A stretch of 64,000 nucleotides of DNA, taken from positions 74,968 to 138,967 of the forward strand of contig NZ_BMNT01000012.1 in assembly GCF_014646695.1 (NCBI RefSeq), read 5' to 3'. The translations under genes were made by a program, and so were the position numbers. Source of the stretch: Sphaerisporangium melleum (GTDB lineage: Bacteria > Actinomycetota > Actinomycetes > Streptosporangiales > Streptosporangiaceae). Below, piece by piece: positions 21,167 to 29,230 of the stretch (positions are counted from its first letter, which is position 1; each line of letters opens with the position of its first letter). The notes under the pieces are model-generated. The model was not told where the DNA came from, made no database searches, and was given only the letters and a program-made list of their open reading frames with translations.

Positions 21167-21262
21167 AAGGCCCGCTCCCTACTGTTCGTCGCCACCACCC
21201 GCGCCCGCGACGCCCTGACGGTGAGCTGGCACGGCAAGCCCAGCCCATACCTTCCGATCTGA
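21167..21262 (+). pseudogene. C-terminal remnant of a UvrD/PcrA-type helicase
   Basis: The frame ends RSLLFVATTRARDALTVSW then HGKPSPYLP and a stop. This is the usual C-terminal motif VI region and tail of UvrD-like helicases (LLYVAxTRAxD...L.VSW.G.PS.FL). Nothing upstream in this frame looks like the rest of such a helicase; instead there is the truncated repeat at 21071-21149. The fragment therefore marks an old deletion or recombination junction. Confidence 0.6.
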
Positions 21263-21437
21263 AGCGGGGCCACCTCCGGGGTCACACGCTACGTCCGCTC
21301 ACATACCGACCGCCGAGACACCGAGCGGCGTAGCGTAGCGCCTCGACGCTTCTTACCGAACCGAAGCAGACAAATCCGGATATCGCGCCATCGATCATTC
21401 GACAGGTAAGGGATAGCGAAGCGCTCGCCGTCAACCG

Positions 21438-23015
21438 ATGGGGTTGCAAACCCAGAAATCGACCGCACTTGGCAACGTTGCGGTGTTATCTGGTTACGTG
21501 CAGCGATGGGACAAGTTGAACGATCGCCAACGGACGGTGCTACAGCGGATCGGCAAGGGCCTGGAGCCGGTCAGCGCGAAGACGCCCGAGCTGGCGAACA
21601 CGGTGTACGCACTGCGTGACCGCGGCCTCGTCACCACACCTCGTAAGGACGGAGTCTGGCAGGCCGAAATCACCGACACCGGCCGGTTCTACCTGGATCA
21701 CGGCTATCACCCGGACCGGCCCACCCTAGGCAGAGCGAGCAGCGTCGCCACCCCGACGCCGACCACCTCCGGGCGACGTAGCCTCAACCGAGGCCCCATC
21801 AGCGTGGCGGAGGAGTTACTTAAGCGCCTGCAAAACGACGGGGGGACCGTCGTGATCGAGAACCCTGACGAGGAGACCCGCGCGTGCTATCGGCGGGCGA
21901 TTCACGCGGCCAAACAGCACAGCCTCGTGCCGGCGGGTTTTCAACTCCGCCACACCGGCCGCAACGGTGGCGACCTCATCATCCGGCTCCTCGACGATGC
22001 GCATCCGGACGAGACCGACTGGAACCGGATCCGCCTCGGTGCACGCGACAAGGTCACCGACACCGGCGCGCTGGTCGAAATGCTCCGGAATCACCCGGAG
22101 GTCTTAGCGGTCTCCGAGTCCCTGATGCCGCGCGCGCTGGAGCTCGTCAGGTCCCTCGCCGAAGCGGCTCGCCGCCGCGGCCACAAGCTCGCGATGTCCA
22201 AGAAACGCAAGACTCGGGGGCTGTACGTACAGCTCGCAACAAGGCACTACCCCATTGCCATCAAAGAGGAACAGGACCAAGTGGTCCGCGAGCCGGAACC
22301 GGAGAAAGGACGACGCCGACCACGCTATGCCTGGGAGCGAATCCCCGTGCAGTACCAATTGGTACCGTCTGGGCGCCTCCAGGTGGAGTTGACCCACTCA
22401 CAGCATGGTCGACGCGACCACTGGACAGATACTGCGCGCTCTCAGGTGGACAGCAAGGTACTCGAGATCATCAAGGAGATCGAGCACCGTGCCGAGGCCG
22501 AAGAACAGGCTGCCCTGGCTTGGAAACGGCGACAAGAAGAGCGGGACGCTGAAGAAGAACGGCAGAAGGCCGCGGAACGGGCCAGATGGGAGGCCGCGGT
22601 GGCGCAGGCGCGTGGTAGCGCCATCGATGACTACCGCAATAGGACATTCGCCGATGCACTCGGGGCGTGGGCGGCGGCCACCGAAATCCGTGAGTTCTGC
22701 GCCGCGCTCGAACGAGCCTCAGGCGACTACCAGGAGACAGGGGAAGCCATGTGCTTGCAATCCTGGGTCGGGTGGGGGCGATCTCTTGCCGATCGCTTGG
22801 ATCCGGTCCGTAACCCGTCTCAACTCGCCCAAGCGGATTTCGACGCTGAGCCCGCTCCAGATGACCTCCGCCCCTACCTGGGCGACTGGAGTCCCTACGG
22901 CCCCCATAAGGAGTACTACCGGCCTCAATCCGCCCAGCGAGCGCAGGTCAGCGATACCGACCACGAAAGTCGGTGGCGTGGATACCGAGGTCGCTCTCAA
23001 TGGTGGCGGCAATAG
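21438..23015 (+). CDS. Unknown protein with winged-helix-like N-terminus and charged coiled coil
   Basis: A 525-residue protein I do not recognise. Residues about 25-95 (LNDRQRTVLQRI...LANTVYALRDRGLVTT...AEITDTGRFYL) have the pattern of a winged-helix DNA-binding domain. A central region with many basic residues (KLAMSKKRKTRGLYVQL) is followed by a long Glu/Arg-rich helix (residues about 345-395) that should form a coiled coil. The C-terminus is low-complexity and aromatic. No ribosome site is clear at ATG 21438; GTG 21498 is an alternative start. It lies between the pPIWI-RE cassette and the relaxase-type segment, and its 3' end overlaps the convergent gene by 68 bases. A DNA-binding role is possible; the function is unknown. 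Confidence 0.7.
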   Translation: MGLQTQKSTALGNVAVLSGYVQRWDKLNDRQRTVLQRIGKGLEPVSAKTPELANTVYALRDRGLVTTPRKDGVWQAEITDTGRFYLDHGYHPDRPTLGRASSVATPTPTTSGRRSLNRGPISVAEELLKRLQNDGGTVVIENPDEETRACYRRAIHAAKQHSLVPAGFQLRHTGRNGGDLIIRLLDDAHPDETDWNRIRLGARDKVTDTGALVEMLRNHPEVLAVSESLMPRALELVRSLAEAARRRGHKLAMSKKRKTRGLYVQLATRHYPIAIKEEQDQVVREPEPEKGRRRPRYAWERIPVQYQLVPSGRLQVELTHSQHGRRDHWTDTARSQVDSKVLEIIKEIEHRAEAEEQAALAWKRRQEERDAEEERQKAAERARWEAAVAQARGSAIDDYRNRTFADALGAWAAATEIREFCAALERASGDYQETGEAMCLQSWVGWGRSLADRLDPVRNPSQLAQADFDAEPAPDDLRPYLGDWSPYGPHKEYYRPQSAQRAQVSDTDHESRWRGYRGRSQWWRQ

Positions 23016-23784
23016 TATGACACTTGCGCTGCCGTAGCTCCCTGGTTGCGCGCTGGACCAGTTCGCCGAGACGTTCGACTTCAGCTCGCAGAGCTTTCAG
23101 CTCGTCGTAACGATCTATGTCGTCGCTACCACACCACTCATGCAGCACGCCCACGATCGACTCCAACCGCTCGAGCTCACGGTCCGTCTTCTCGTCTCGG
23201 TACCAACGTTGGCCCCGGCGATCCGTCTTCATCGCCTCTTCCTGCGCGATCATCTTCTTGAGAATGTCGCTGCCGAGCACCTCAGCCACCCGCCTGGCAA
23301 TCTGACGAGTCGTCGGCCACGCCGTTACGAATGTCCCGAACCTGTCCTCAAAGGCCAGCGGCTGCCTGCGTAGTTCCTTCGGGTCGAGATCAAGCCATGA
23401 CGTCACGTCGTCAAGATCGGCGATCTCCATCACGCCGGCATCTGCGACAGCATGCCGAAGACGGATACGGTTCTTCGGCCGAACGTGACCGATTACCAGT
23501 TTGGCAGCCTCGAATTCCGCACTACCACGGACCTCACGCGAGCACTCGAATACCGACGCCCAGCGACGATCATCGTCTAAGAGCGCCTCGACATCCGTCC
23601 ACTGAGCGAGCAACTGCCCGCGCGCCACCCACTCCTGCAGCCCAGCCTCCTCGCCGTCGAGGAAACGCACATGCAGATCACCTCGTTTCCGCGGTCCACC
23701 GTTCCGCACCACCTCCACCCGATACACCTGCTCGCCAACAGCCTTCGGCTGATCTCTGAACGCCCAGACCTCACCAACGTCCAT
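22948..23784 (-). CDS. Unknown protein, 278 residues
   Basis: The protein starts MDVGEVWAFRD, with an N-terminal beta-rich part (VYRVEVVRNGGPRKRGDLHVRFLDG...GLQEWVARGQL) resembling small SH3-like or ribbon modules seen in phage and mobile-element proteins. A C-terminal helical region (ELKALRAEVERLGELVQRATREL) is likely a coiled coil. No catalytic motif is visible. The 3' end overlaps the convergent gene at 22948-23015. A short ORF immediately upstream overlaps its start by 14 bases. No ribosome site is obvious before the ATG at 23784, so the start is uncertain. Confidence 0.65.
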   Translation of the reverse strand: MDVGEVWAFRDQPKAVGEQVYRVEVVRNGGPRKRGDLHVRFLDGEEAGLQEWVARGQLLAQWTDVEALLDDDRRWASVFECSREVRGSAEFEAAKLVIGHVRPKNRIRLRHAVADAGVMEIADLDDVTSWLDLDPKELRRQPLAFEDRFGTFVTAWPTTRQIARRVAEVLGSDILKKMIAQEEAMKTDRRGQRWYRDEKTDRELERLESIVGVLHEWCGSDDIDRYDELKALRAEVERLGELVQRATRELRQRKCHTIAATIESDLGIHATDFRGRYR

Positions 23785-24007
23785 AACACCATTGAGTCAT
23801 GCCGTTACGCTTCGTGTCCTTGATACGGGCCAACTCCGGTGAGTATGCCTGCAGCACCCACCGCCTTGCACAGCCGACTGCATCAGTTACGCGCAGGTGC
23901 AGTTCCTCACCGAAATGCTCATCATTGAGGTGATCGCACCAACGATGCGTCGCACTCGCGATCCCAGCCTGTGCGACGTTCCTCTGCTCAGTTAGGTACC
24001 GCACCAC
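23771..24007 (-). CDS. Possible small gene upstream of the 278-residue protein
   Basis: A 78-residue ORF starting GTG at 24007, ending 14 bases inside the next gene. The middle (HLNDEHFGEELHLRVTDAVGCARRWVLQAY) has the composition of a folded protein, but I recognise no family. The overlap with the following start could reflect translational coupling. It might also be the 5' part of an older, longer gene. Confidence 0.3.
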   Translation of the reverse strand: MVRYLTEQRNVAQAGIASATHRWCDHLNDEHFGEELHLRVTDAVGCARRWVLQAYSPELARIKDTKRNGMTQWCYGRW

Positions 24008-24110
24008 CTGGCTTTACCCGGTCCGCAGTTTGTGACAGGTCGTCGCCGCCGCATCACGACCGCCGCATCGCGGGTTCTGCCACCGGCCACTGCCCGGCCG
24101 TTGGCACTCG

Positions 24111-24291
24111 CGCCCTCCCGGGCGGTGGTGGTGTGGCGTCGGCCTGGCGCAGGGCAATCCTCGCTCTCGCTGCGCTCGTTCCGGACGGGCAGAGATCTTC
24201 TCCTCCTGCGTCGGAGAACATCTTGTCCGTCCGGACCGCGGGATTGCCCTGCGCGGGCGGCCGTCGCAGGGGTTCTTCCGCCGGGAGGGCG
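24111..24291 (+). promoter_or_regulatory. Structured leader, copy A, before the DUF932 gene
   Basis: Nested inverted repeats. An outer arm at 24111-24125 (CGCCCTCCCGGGCGG) pairs with 24278-24291. A middle stem GCGCAGGGCAATCC (24147-24160) pairs perfectly with 24241-24254. An inner stem beginning CCGGACGG (24181) closes through TTCTCC/GGAGAA around the loop TCCTGCGTC. The structure ends 40 bases before the DUF932 start. Copies B and C fold the same way with different stem bases. Confidence 0.75.
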
Positions 24292-24331
24292 GGCCCTCCG
24301 CTCCTCCCCCGGACCGGAAGGACCACAGCCC

Positions 24332-25480
24332 ATGACCACGCCCGCTCCAGCTGAGGAACTCACCACTCGGCATGCTGACCTGCAGGATTTGGTGGCGCTG
24401 CTGCGTGACCAGCAGGGCCGCAAGGTCGACATCGTCACCCCGCCCACGGCGCTGCGAGCCGACCACGGCCGGCTGATAATCTCCGGCGCCGAGCCCATTC
24501 TGACCTCGACCGGTGTAACCAGCACTGACGGTGCATATCGGCCGACGGTCACGTGCGAAAAGGGCATCGCGGAGAAGCTGAAGATCAACCTTTCGTATCT
24601 GCGGCGATGCCGCAGTGAGGCCGTCGACTTGTGGGACACCAACGTCAACGGCTGGCTGGACCGGCTTCCCCGTGATCAGAAGTTCCTGGTCCGCGCCTTC
24701 CGCGGCTCGGGCGGCGGGGCCGGTGTCGCGCGGGCGCTGCTGTCGGACTCCTACAAGCGGGTCGACCACCTGGACGTGCTCACCGCGGCGCTGGACGGGG
24801 TCGAGCAGGCCGGCGTGCCGATTCAGATCCAGGGGTGCGATCTGACCGAGCAGCGGATGTACGTGCGGGTCTTCTCCCCGGCCGTCGAGGTCGTGGCGCC
24901 GCGGCTATTGGAGGGCTACCGCAGCCCGTTCACCGGTGCCGAAGGTGCGGCCAACCCGGTGATCTGGGGCGGGTTCGTCATCACCAACTCCGAGACCGGG
25001 TGCGGAGCCGCCGCCATCACCCCGCGTCTGGTCGTCCGGGTCTGCGACAACGGGTACACCATCGCCGCCGACTCCCATCGCGCTGTGCACCTGGGCGGCA
25101 AGCTCGACGAAGGCGTCATCGACTGGAGCGGGCGAACCCACCGCAAGAACCTGGAGCTCATCACCGCCAAGACCACCGACGCCGTCCGCCGGTTCCTCAC
25201 CCCCGCCTACGTGCGGAAGATCGTCACGACGATGGAGGCCAAGGCCGGCGTCCCCATCGTGCACCCCGCCGAGACGATCCAGATCGTCTCCCAGCAGCTG
25301 CGCTTCTCCGAGGAGCACCAGGACGCGATCCTGGGGCATTTCATCAAGGGCGGCGATCTGACCGCCGGAGGTGTGATGCACGCGGTCACCTCGGTGGCCC
25401 AGAGCCTCACCGACGCCGACGCCGCGCACGAGATGGAGTCACGCGCCCTGCAGGTCCTTCAGCTCGCCGCCCGCAGCTGA
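24332..25480 (+). CDS. DUF932 family protein
   Basis: A 382-residue protein. Start ATG 24332 has GGAAGGA 10 bases upstream; the frame continues upstream through the leader hairpin, which is not coding. DUF932 proteins (the plasmid/phage LGT_TIGR03299-like group) are common on conjugative plasmids, phages and integrative elements. Typical features seen here are the N-terminal SYLRRCRSEAVDLWDTNVN block and a central fold with GCGAAAITPRLVVRVCDNG. The role of the family is not established; a link to anti-restriction or replication has been proposed for plasmid members. It is the first gene of the relaxase-type segment and sits behind structured leader A. Confidence 0.8.
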   Translation: MTTPAPAEELTTRHADLQDLVALLRDQQGRKVDIVTPPTALRADHGRLIISGAEPILTSTGVTSTDGAYRPTVTCEKGIAEKLKINLSYLRRCRSEAVDLWDTNVNGWLDRLPRDQKFLVRAFRGSGGGAGVARALLSDSYKRVDHLDVLTAALDGVEQAGVPIQIQGCDLTEQRMYVRVFSPAVEVVAPRLLEGYRSPFTGAEGAANPVIWGGFVITNSETGCGAAAITPRLVVRVCDNGYTIAADSHRAVHLGGKLDEGVIDWSGRTHRKNLELITAKTTDAVRRFLTPAYVRKIVTTMEAKAGVPIVHPAETIQIVSQQLRFSEEHQDAILGHFIKGGDLTAGGVMHAVTSVAQSLTDADAAHEMESRALQVLQLAARS

Positions 25481-25579
25481 TCCGCCGCTTGCCTCAGTTC
25501 CCTCCGTGTCGCCTCCTCCGCCTGGTCTGCCGCCGGGCGGAGTCGGCGGCTTCTCTTCCCTCGCACAGGAAGCCGCATA

Positions 25580-26041
25580 TTGACGCCTCATCCTCATACT
25601 GGTTCAGCATCCGGTGTTCGAGGCTCCCCACCCTCACCGGATTTCCCATGCAATGACCAGGCGTCAGGCTTGCGCGGCGCCAGCGTGCCCGAGGTCCCGT
25701 CCAGGACTGAGCCCGGCGCCGGGGCGATGTCCGTACAAAGCCTGGAACGCCGCGACGGCGTACTGGTCGTCTATGTCGACGCAGGTGACGTCGTCGTCTT
25801 CCTCTACGCTAGCCAGCCCACCGCCTCCAGCACGCAGGCCGGGGAGGACCTCGACGCGATCGTGGTCGACGTGCACCGGCGCACTGAAGCAGGCGACAGG
25901 CGCCTTCGTCTCCTGCTCGACGGCAGCCCCGTTCAGCCACTCCCCCTTGCCGCCTCCTTCACCCCTGGCTCCGCATCGTCGCAGCGCGGCGACCTGGCCC
26001 TTCCTACAGCCGAGCACATCGAAAGGCATTCGCATGAGTAA
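25580..26041 (+). CDS. Small unknown protein overlapping ssb
   Basis: The ORF encodes up to 153 residues (ATG 25580) or 104 residues from ATG 25727, where the sequence becomes ordered: [26 protein letters not shown], a plausible beta-hairpin. The stop lies 8 bases inside the ssb gene, suggesting coupling. No family is recognised. A weak hairpin (25529-25550, GCCGCC/GGCGGC followed by a T-rich stretch) separates it from the DUF932 gene. Confidence 0.45.
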   Translation: MTPHPHTGSASGVRGSPPSPDFPCNDQASGLRGASVPEVPSRTEPGAGAMSVQSLERRDGVLVVYVDAGDVVVFLYASQPTASSTQAGEDLDAIVVDVHRRTEAGDRRLRLLLDGSPVQPLPLAASFTPGSASSQRGDLALPTAEHIERHSHE

Positions 26042-26531
26042 CGACACCGTCATCACCGTGGTCGGCAACCTGGTGGCCGACCCCGATCTCCGGTTCGTCC
26101 CCTCGGGGCGAGCCGTCGCCACCGTCCGTCTAGCCTCGACCCCCCGGTTCCTCGATCGCAGCAGTGGCGAGTGGAAGGACGCCGACACCCTGTTCATCAC
26201 CTGCAATGTCTGGGGACAGCAAGGTGAGAACGTCGCCGAAAGCCTCCAGCGCGGCCATAAGGTCATCGTGCGCGGGCGGCTGAAGCAGCGCTCCTACGAG
26301 ACACCGGAGGGTGAACGCCGAACGGTCGTGGAGCTGGACGCCGAAGACATCGGTCCGAGCCTGGCCACCGCCACCGCCAGGATGACCAGGACCCAGCGCG
26401 CCACCACCATGGCTCTCGCAGCGGACCTGCCTCAGCCGTCCCCCAGCTCCTGGAATGGCGCTCCGGCCGACCCGTGGGCGAGCGCACCGGTCCCTGCCGG
26501 CGTCGGGCATGACGGATCGCCGTCGTTCTGA
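26034..26531 (+). CDS. ssb: Single-stranded DNA-binding protein
   Basis: A 165-residue SSB starting at ATG 26034 with AAAGG upstream. The OB fold is clear: [28 protein letters not shown], then [32 protein letters not shown] and the [16 protein letters not shown] strand. The tail is Pro/Ser-rich and ends DGSPSF rather than the DDDIPF type acidic tip, with one Asp retained. Accessory SSBs are common on conjugative elements, where they protect transferred single strands and modulate SOS. Its neighbours are a second OB-fold protein and the relaxase. The chromosomal housekeeping ssb would be elsewhere. Confidence 0.92.
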   Translation: MSNDTVITVVGNLVADPDLRFVPSGRAVATVRLASTPRFLDRSSGEWKDADTLFITCNVWGQQGENVAESLQRGHKVIVRGRLKQRSYETPEGERRTVVELDAEDIGPSLATATARMTRTQRATTMALAADLPQPSPSSWNGAPADPWASAPVPAGVGHDGSPSF

Positions 26532-26802
26532 GTCGTAACCGATCAGACGCTCAGGTCGTATTCACCATGGAAGGCTCAATTCGCGGCGCGTCCGCAGGCT
26601 TGCCGAGTGTGTGATCATCTCTGAGACGCATGTTCGTCGTTCTCTGCGCGCACGAGGACGACGGACGAGCAGAGGCGTCCGTCAGGACACGGCCGGGGCC
26701 GTTCGCGGGATCGGGTCCGGTTGTGGACGGTGACTCAGCCGCCTGTGCCGGTGGTCTGTCTGCTCCCTGACCCGGCTTTGCAGTCTGCGCCGCACTGGCC
26801 GT

Positions 26803-26994
26803 GCCCGGCAACCGGGCTTTCGCTGCGCTCATCCCCGGCCGGCCACAGATCTTTTCCTCCTTCGTCGGAAAACGTCTTGGCGGCCGGGACCACCCGGTTG
26901 CGCTCCCGGCGAGCGTGCGGCGCGGGCGCCTGCTGCCGGGACGGGGCAGACACCCCAGGCCGCCACCCAGGGCGGCCGGCCCGCCCGGCAGCAG
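26803..26994 (+). promoter_or_regulatory. Structured leader, copy B, before the SSB-like gene
   Basis: CAACCGGG (26809-26816) pairs with CCCGGTTG (26893-26900). The inner arm CCCGGCCGGCCACAGATC pairs with the arm ending GGCGGCCGGG and closes through TTTTCC/GGAAAA around the loop TCCTTCGTC. A second hairpin pair sits closer to the gene: CTGCTGCCGGG (26930-26940) with CCCGGCAGCAG (26984-26994), enclosing GGCCGCC/GGCGGCC. The ribosome site GGAGGAA follows at once. Bases 26532-26802 hold nothing that I recognise. Confidence 0.75.
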
Positions 26995-27009
26995 ACTGGG
27001 AGGAACCCT

Positions 27010-27393
27010 ATGAACAGCCAGCTGTCCGCGCACATCGTCGGCCACCTCATCACCGCGCCCCGCACCTTCTCCCTGCGCGAGGGCGTCGGCTGCGAGCTGC
27101 GGGTCCTGGTCACCCGCCGCTTCTACAACTCCGCCGGCATTCCCACCACGGCCGAGACCCGCGTCAAGGTCGTCACCTACGACACGGTGATGTCCGAGCG
27201 CCTGGTGCGCGACTTCGCCATCGGTGCCTTCGTCGAGATCGTCGCCGACAACGTCCGGGTGGAGAAGCCCTGGCAGAACAAGAAGGGCGAGTGGATCTCC
27301 GGCAGCGCCGTCTTCACGCTGGAGAAGATCCGCCACGTCTCGGTCCAGACCCCGCAGAACGACCCCGTCTTGGCGGGGGTCTCTGCCGCTTGA
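27010..27393 (+). CDS. SSB-like OB-fold protein
   Basis: A 127-residue protein with GGAGGAA eight bases before ATG 27010. The layout is that of a single OB fold: SAHIVGHLITAPRTFSL, LRVLVTRRFYNS, TRVKVVTYDTVMSERLVRDFAIGAFVEIVADNVRV and the last strand GSAVFTLEKIRHV. It aligns in pattern with SSB but lacks the long disordered tail. Paired ssb and ssb-like genes are usual in actinobacterial conjugative elements. It probably binds single-stranded DNA during transfer or establishment. It is preceded by structured leader B and followed by a strong hairpin. Confidence 0.8.
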   Translation: MNSQLSAHIVGHLITAPRTFSLREGVGCELRVLVTRRFYNSAGIPTTAETRVKVVTYDTVMSERLVRDFAIGAFVEIVADNVRVEKPWQNKKGEWISGSAVFTLEKIRHVSVQTPQNDPVLAGVSAA

Positions 27394-27404
27394 CCGGTCC
27401 TTGG

Positions 27405-27430
27405 CCCCGGGCGGCGGAGGCCGCCCGGGG
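27405..27430 (+). terminator. Hairpin after the SSB-like gene
   Basis: CCCCGGGCGGC and GCCGCCCGGGG form a perfect 11-bp stem with a 4-base loop, 12 bases after the stop codon. There is no T-run, as is common in actinobacterial terminators. Confidence 0.7.
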
Positions 27431-27537
27431 CACACCGGCCCTCATCTCCCCCTGCACGGTTCCGGCCGCGCGTGCCCGCCGGAATCTGCCGCTCTCGCTG
27501 CTCCTGTTGCCTGTCGAGGTATGTAAAGGACTTCGCC

Positions 27538-28515
27538 GTGGATCTTCCCTGCAAGCTCGTCATCACCAGCCCGTCCGACGCCATCGCGATCACGCCGTAC
27601 CTGCTCGGCTTCCACCCCACCGACTCACTGGTCGTCATCGGCTTGGCACCGGGTGGCAGTTTCACGTTGCGCTTCGATTTGGTGGGGCGCGAGCACTACA
27701 GCGTCCTGCTGGCGCACATGCGCGACCTGTTGATTCGCAACGACGCCGAGGCCGCGGTCCTGCTCGGCTACGGCAGCGAGGACATGGCGGTCCCGCTGCT
27801 GGCCCAGGCGTGGGACACGCTGGCCGACGCTCTCACTGTGAAGGACGTGGTCCGGGTGGACGGCGGCCGCTGGTGGTCGTTGATGTGCACCGATCCGCAG
27901 TGCTGTCCCGCAGAAGGACGGCCCTATGACATCAACGCCTCCCACTTGGCCGCCCAGGCGACGTTCGCCGGGCTGGTCGCCTACCGCAGCCGCGAGGAGA
28001 TGGCCGTGATGGTGGCACCGGTCGAGGGCGAGGATCGGGTGTGGATGGCAGCCGAAACCGAGCGCGCCCAGCAGGAGTTCCTGAGCGACGGGCCGGCCTC
28101 CCGGCTGCTGCTCGACGAAGGGTTGCGGCTGGTCCGTCTGCTCATCGGTGAGGATCGCAGGCTCACCGACGAGGAGACGGCGCGGCTGTCGATCGTCCTG
28201 ACGAACCTTCGCGTACGCGACGAGGCATGGGCCCGGCTGCTCACCCTGGATCCCCAGCAGCAGTTGCGGTTGTGGCAGGACACCACTCGTCGCGCGGTCG
28301 GCGAGTACGCCGCCGCGCCGGCGGCGCTGCTGGCCTTCCTCGCCTACGTCAATGGGAACGGCACGCTGGCCAAGATCGCCCTTGAGCGATGCGCCGAGGT
28401 CGCCCCGTCCTACCGGATGGCCGCCCTGATCGAGGACTGCCTGCGCTACGGCCTCCCGCCGCAGACCGTGCGTGAGCGGTTCAACGGCATGCTGGAGATG
28501 CTTCCCGACGCGTGA
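27538..28515 (+). CDS. DUF4192 family protein
   Basis: A 325-residue protein. Start GTG 27538 has AAAGGA eight bases upstream. Family hallmarks are near the N-terminus: PYLLGFHPTDSLVVIGL, then VLLGYGSEDMAVPLL, and the cysteine-bearing block VRVDGGRWWSLMCTDPQCCP. DUF4192 is an actinobacterial family of unknown function, often found in conjugative elements between ssb-like and relaxase genes. No catalytic site is known. The C-terminal third is helical and leucine/alanine rich. Confidence 0.85.
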   Translation: MDLPCKLVITSPSDAIAITPYLLGFHPTDSLVVIGLAPGGSFTLRFDLVGREHYSVLLAHMRDLLIRNDAEAAVLLGYGSEDMAVPLLAQAWDTLADALTVKDVVRVDGGRWWSLMCTDPQCCPAEGRPYDINASHLAAQATFAGLVAYRSREEMAVMVAPVEGEDRVWMAAETERAQQEFLSDGPASRLLLDEGLRLVRLLIGEDRRLTDEETARLSIVLTNLRVRDEAWARLLTLDPQQQLRLWQDTTRRAVGEYAAAPAALLAFLAYVNGNGTLAKIALERCAEVAPSYRMAALIEDCLRYGLPPQTVRERFNGMLEMLPDA

Positions 28516-28525
28516 GGACACAGAC

Positions 28526-28567
28526 GGCGCGTCCCGGGAGGGGCCCTGGCACCTCCTTGGACGCGCC
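28526..28567 (+). terminator. Hairpin after the DUF4192 gene
   Basis: GGCGCGTCC (28526-28534) pairs perfectly with GGACGCGCC (28559-28567), 11 bases after the stop. The 24-base loop can itself pair. It is a likely transcription end or the outer part of the next leader. Confidence 0.5.
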
Positions 28568-28784
28568 TGCCGTTTCCCCAGCGGCTGGCCGTCGTCCTGC
28601 GCGGAAGCATGGCTGCGCGACGTGCAGCATCCCCGCTGTCTCAGCGGCGCCGACGGCATGAGCGCGAGATGGTGGCCGTGGCCACCGCATCGGCCGACTG
28701 GGCGAGTGCCGGGCACCGCATGGTCGACGGGTCGGGCTCCCCCACGGCATTCCAATGCCACGAGCGCAGCAGACCCGTCCGCGT

Positions 28785-28901
28785 CGCGCAACCTGCCGCC
28801 AGCTCCGCGAACCAAGTGCCGCACCGGCGTCGGCTCAGGAGTTCCAAGATCTTTCTCCTTCGTCCGAAACATCTTGGAACTCCTGGCGCGGAAGTTGCGC
28901 G
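28785..28901 (+). promoter_or_regulatory. Structured leader, copy C, before the small acidic protein gene
   Basis: CGCGCAAC (28785-28792) pairs with GTTGCGCG (28894-28901). The inner stem CAGGAGTTCCAAGAT (28836-28850) pairs perfectly with 28871-28885, extends through TTTC/GAAA and closes on the loop TCCTTCGTCC. The loop core is the same as in copy B and one base off copy A. The structure ends 83 bases before the start codon at 28985. Confidence 0.75.
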
Positions 28902-28984
28902 CCACGACCGGGCCCGCTTGGGGTCGAGGCACAGGAACACCGCACGGGAGCCCTCAGCCTCCCGCCCCGGAACGGAGCCCCCCC

Positions 28985-29188
28985 GTGAACCCTCCCGCCT
29001 TCCAGACCTTCACGACCGACGTCGAGCGTCCCGCGTGGCTCCCTGCCCCCGCTGACCTGTGCGGCTTCGACGTCCAAGCGGACGACTGCGGGGAGCAGGA
29101 CCCGTGGCAGGCTGAGGTGGCGGCGTGGATCGCCGACGCCAAGACCTCCGTCCTGCAGTTGCCCGAGGAGACGGCCGCCCGCTGGTGA
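28985..29188 (+). CDS. Small acidic protein
   Basis: A 67-residue protein beginning with GTG 28985, with GGAACGGAG a few bases upstream. It is acidic and rich in Trp, Asp and Glu (FDVQADDCGEQDPWQAEVAAWIADAKTSVL). I recognise no family. It is the third gene in this segment to be preceded by the conserved hairpin leader, which supports it being real. It lies just before a hairpin shared with the convergent HTH gene. Confidence 0.6.
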   Translation: MNPPAFQTFTTDVERPAWLPAPADLCGFDVQADDCGEQDPWQAEVAAWIADAKTSVLQLPEETAARW

Positions 29189-29193
29189 GCGGC

Positions 29194-29221
29194 GCCGGGC
29201 GGAGGCGAGCCCCCGCCCGGC
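29194..29221. terminator. Bidirectional terminator-like hairpin
   Basis: GCCGGGCGG (29194-29202) pairs perfectly with CCGCCCGGC (29213-29221). It fills the 42-base gap between two convergent genes, so it probably ends both transcripts. Confidence 0.65.
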
Positions 29222-29230
29222 CTCCTATCC

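Noticed and set aside
20870..21262. A 130-codon gene ending in the UvrD-like motif
   Set aside because: Only the last 31 codons are helicase-like. The earlier part runs through the truncated repeat and shows no helicase sequence.
26721..27929. Plus-strand open frame of 402 codons across leader B and the SSB-like gene
   Set aside because: It overlaps leader hairpins and two better-supported genes in another frame.
27625..28932. Long minus-strand open frame (435 codons) opposite the DUF4192 gene and leader C
   Set aside because: It is antisense to a recognised gene and runs through hairpin DNA; its sequence is Gly/Arg-rich with no domain pattern. High GC content keeps such frames open.
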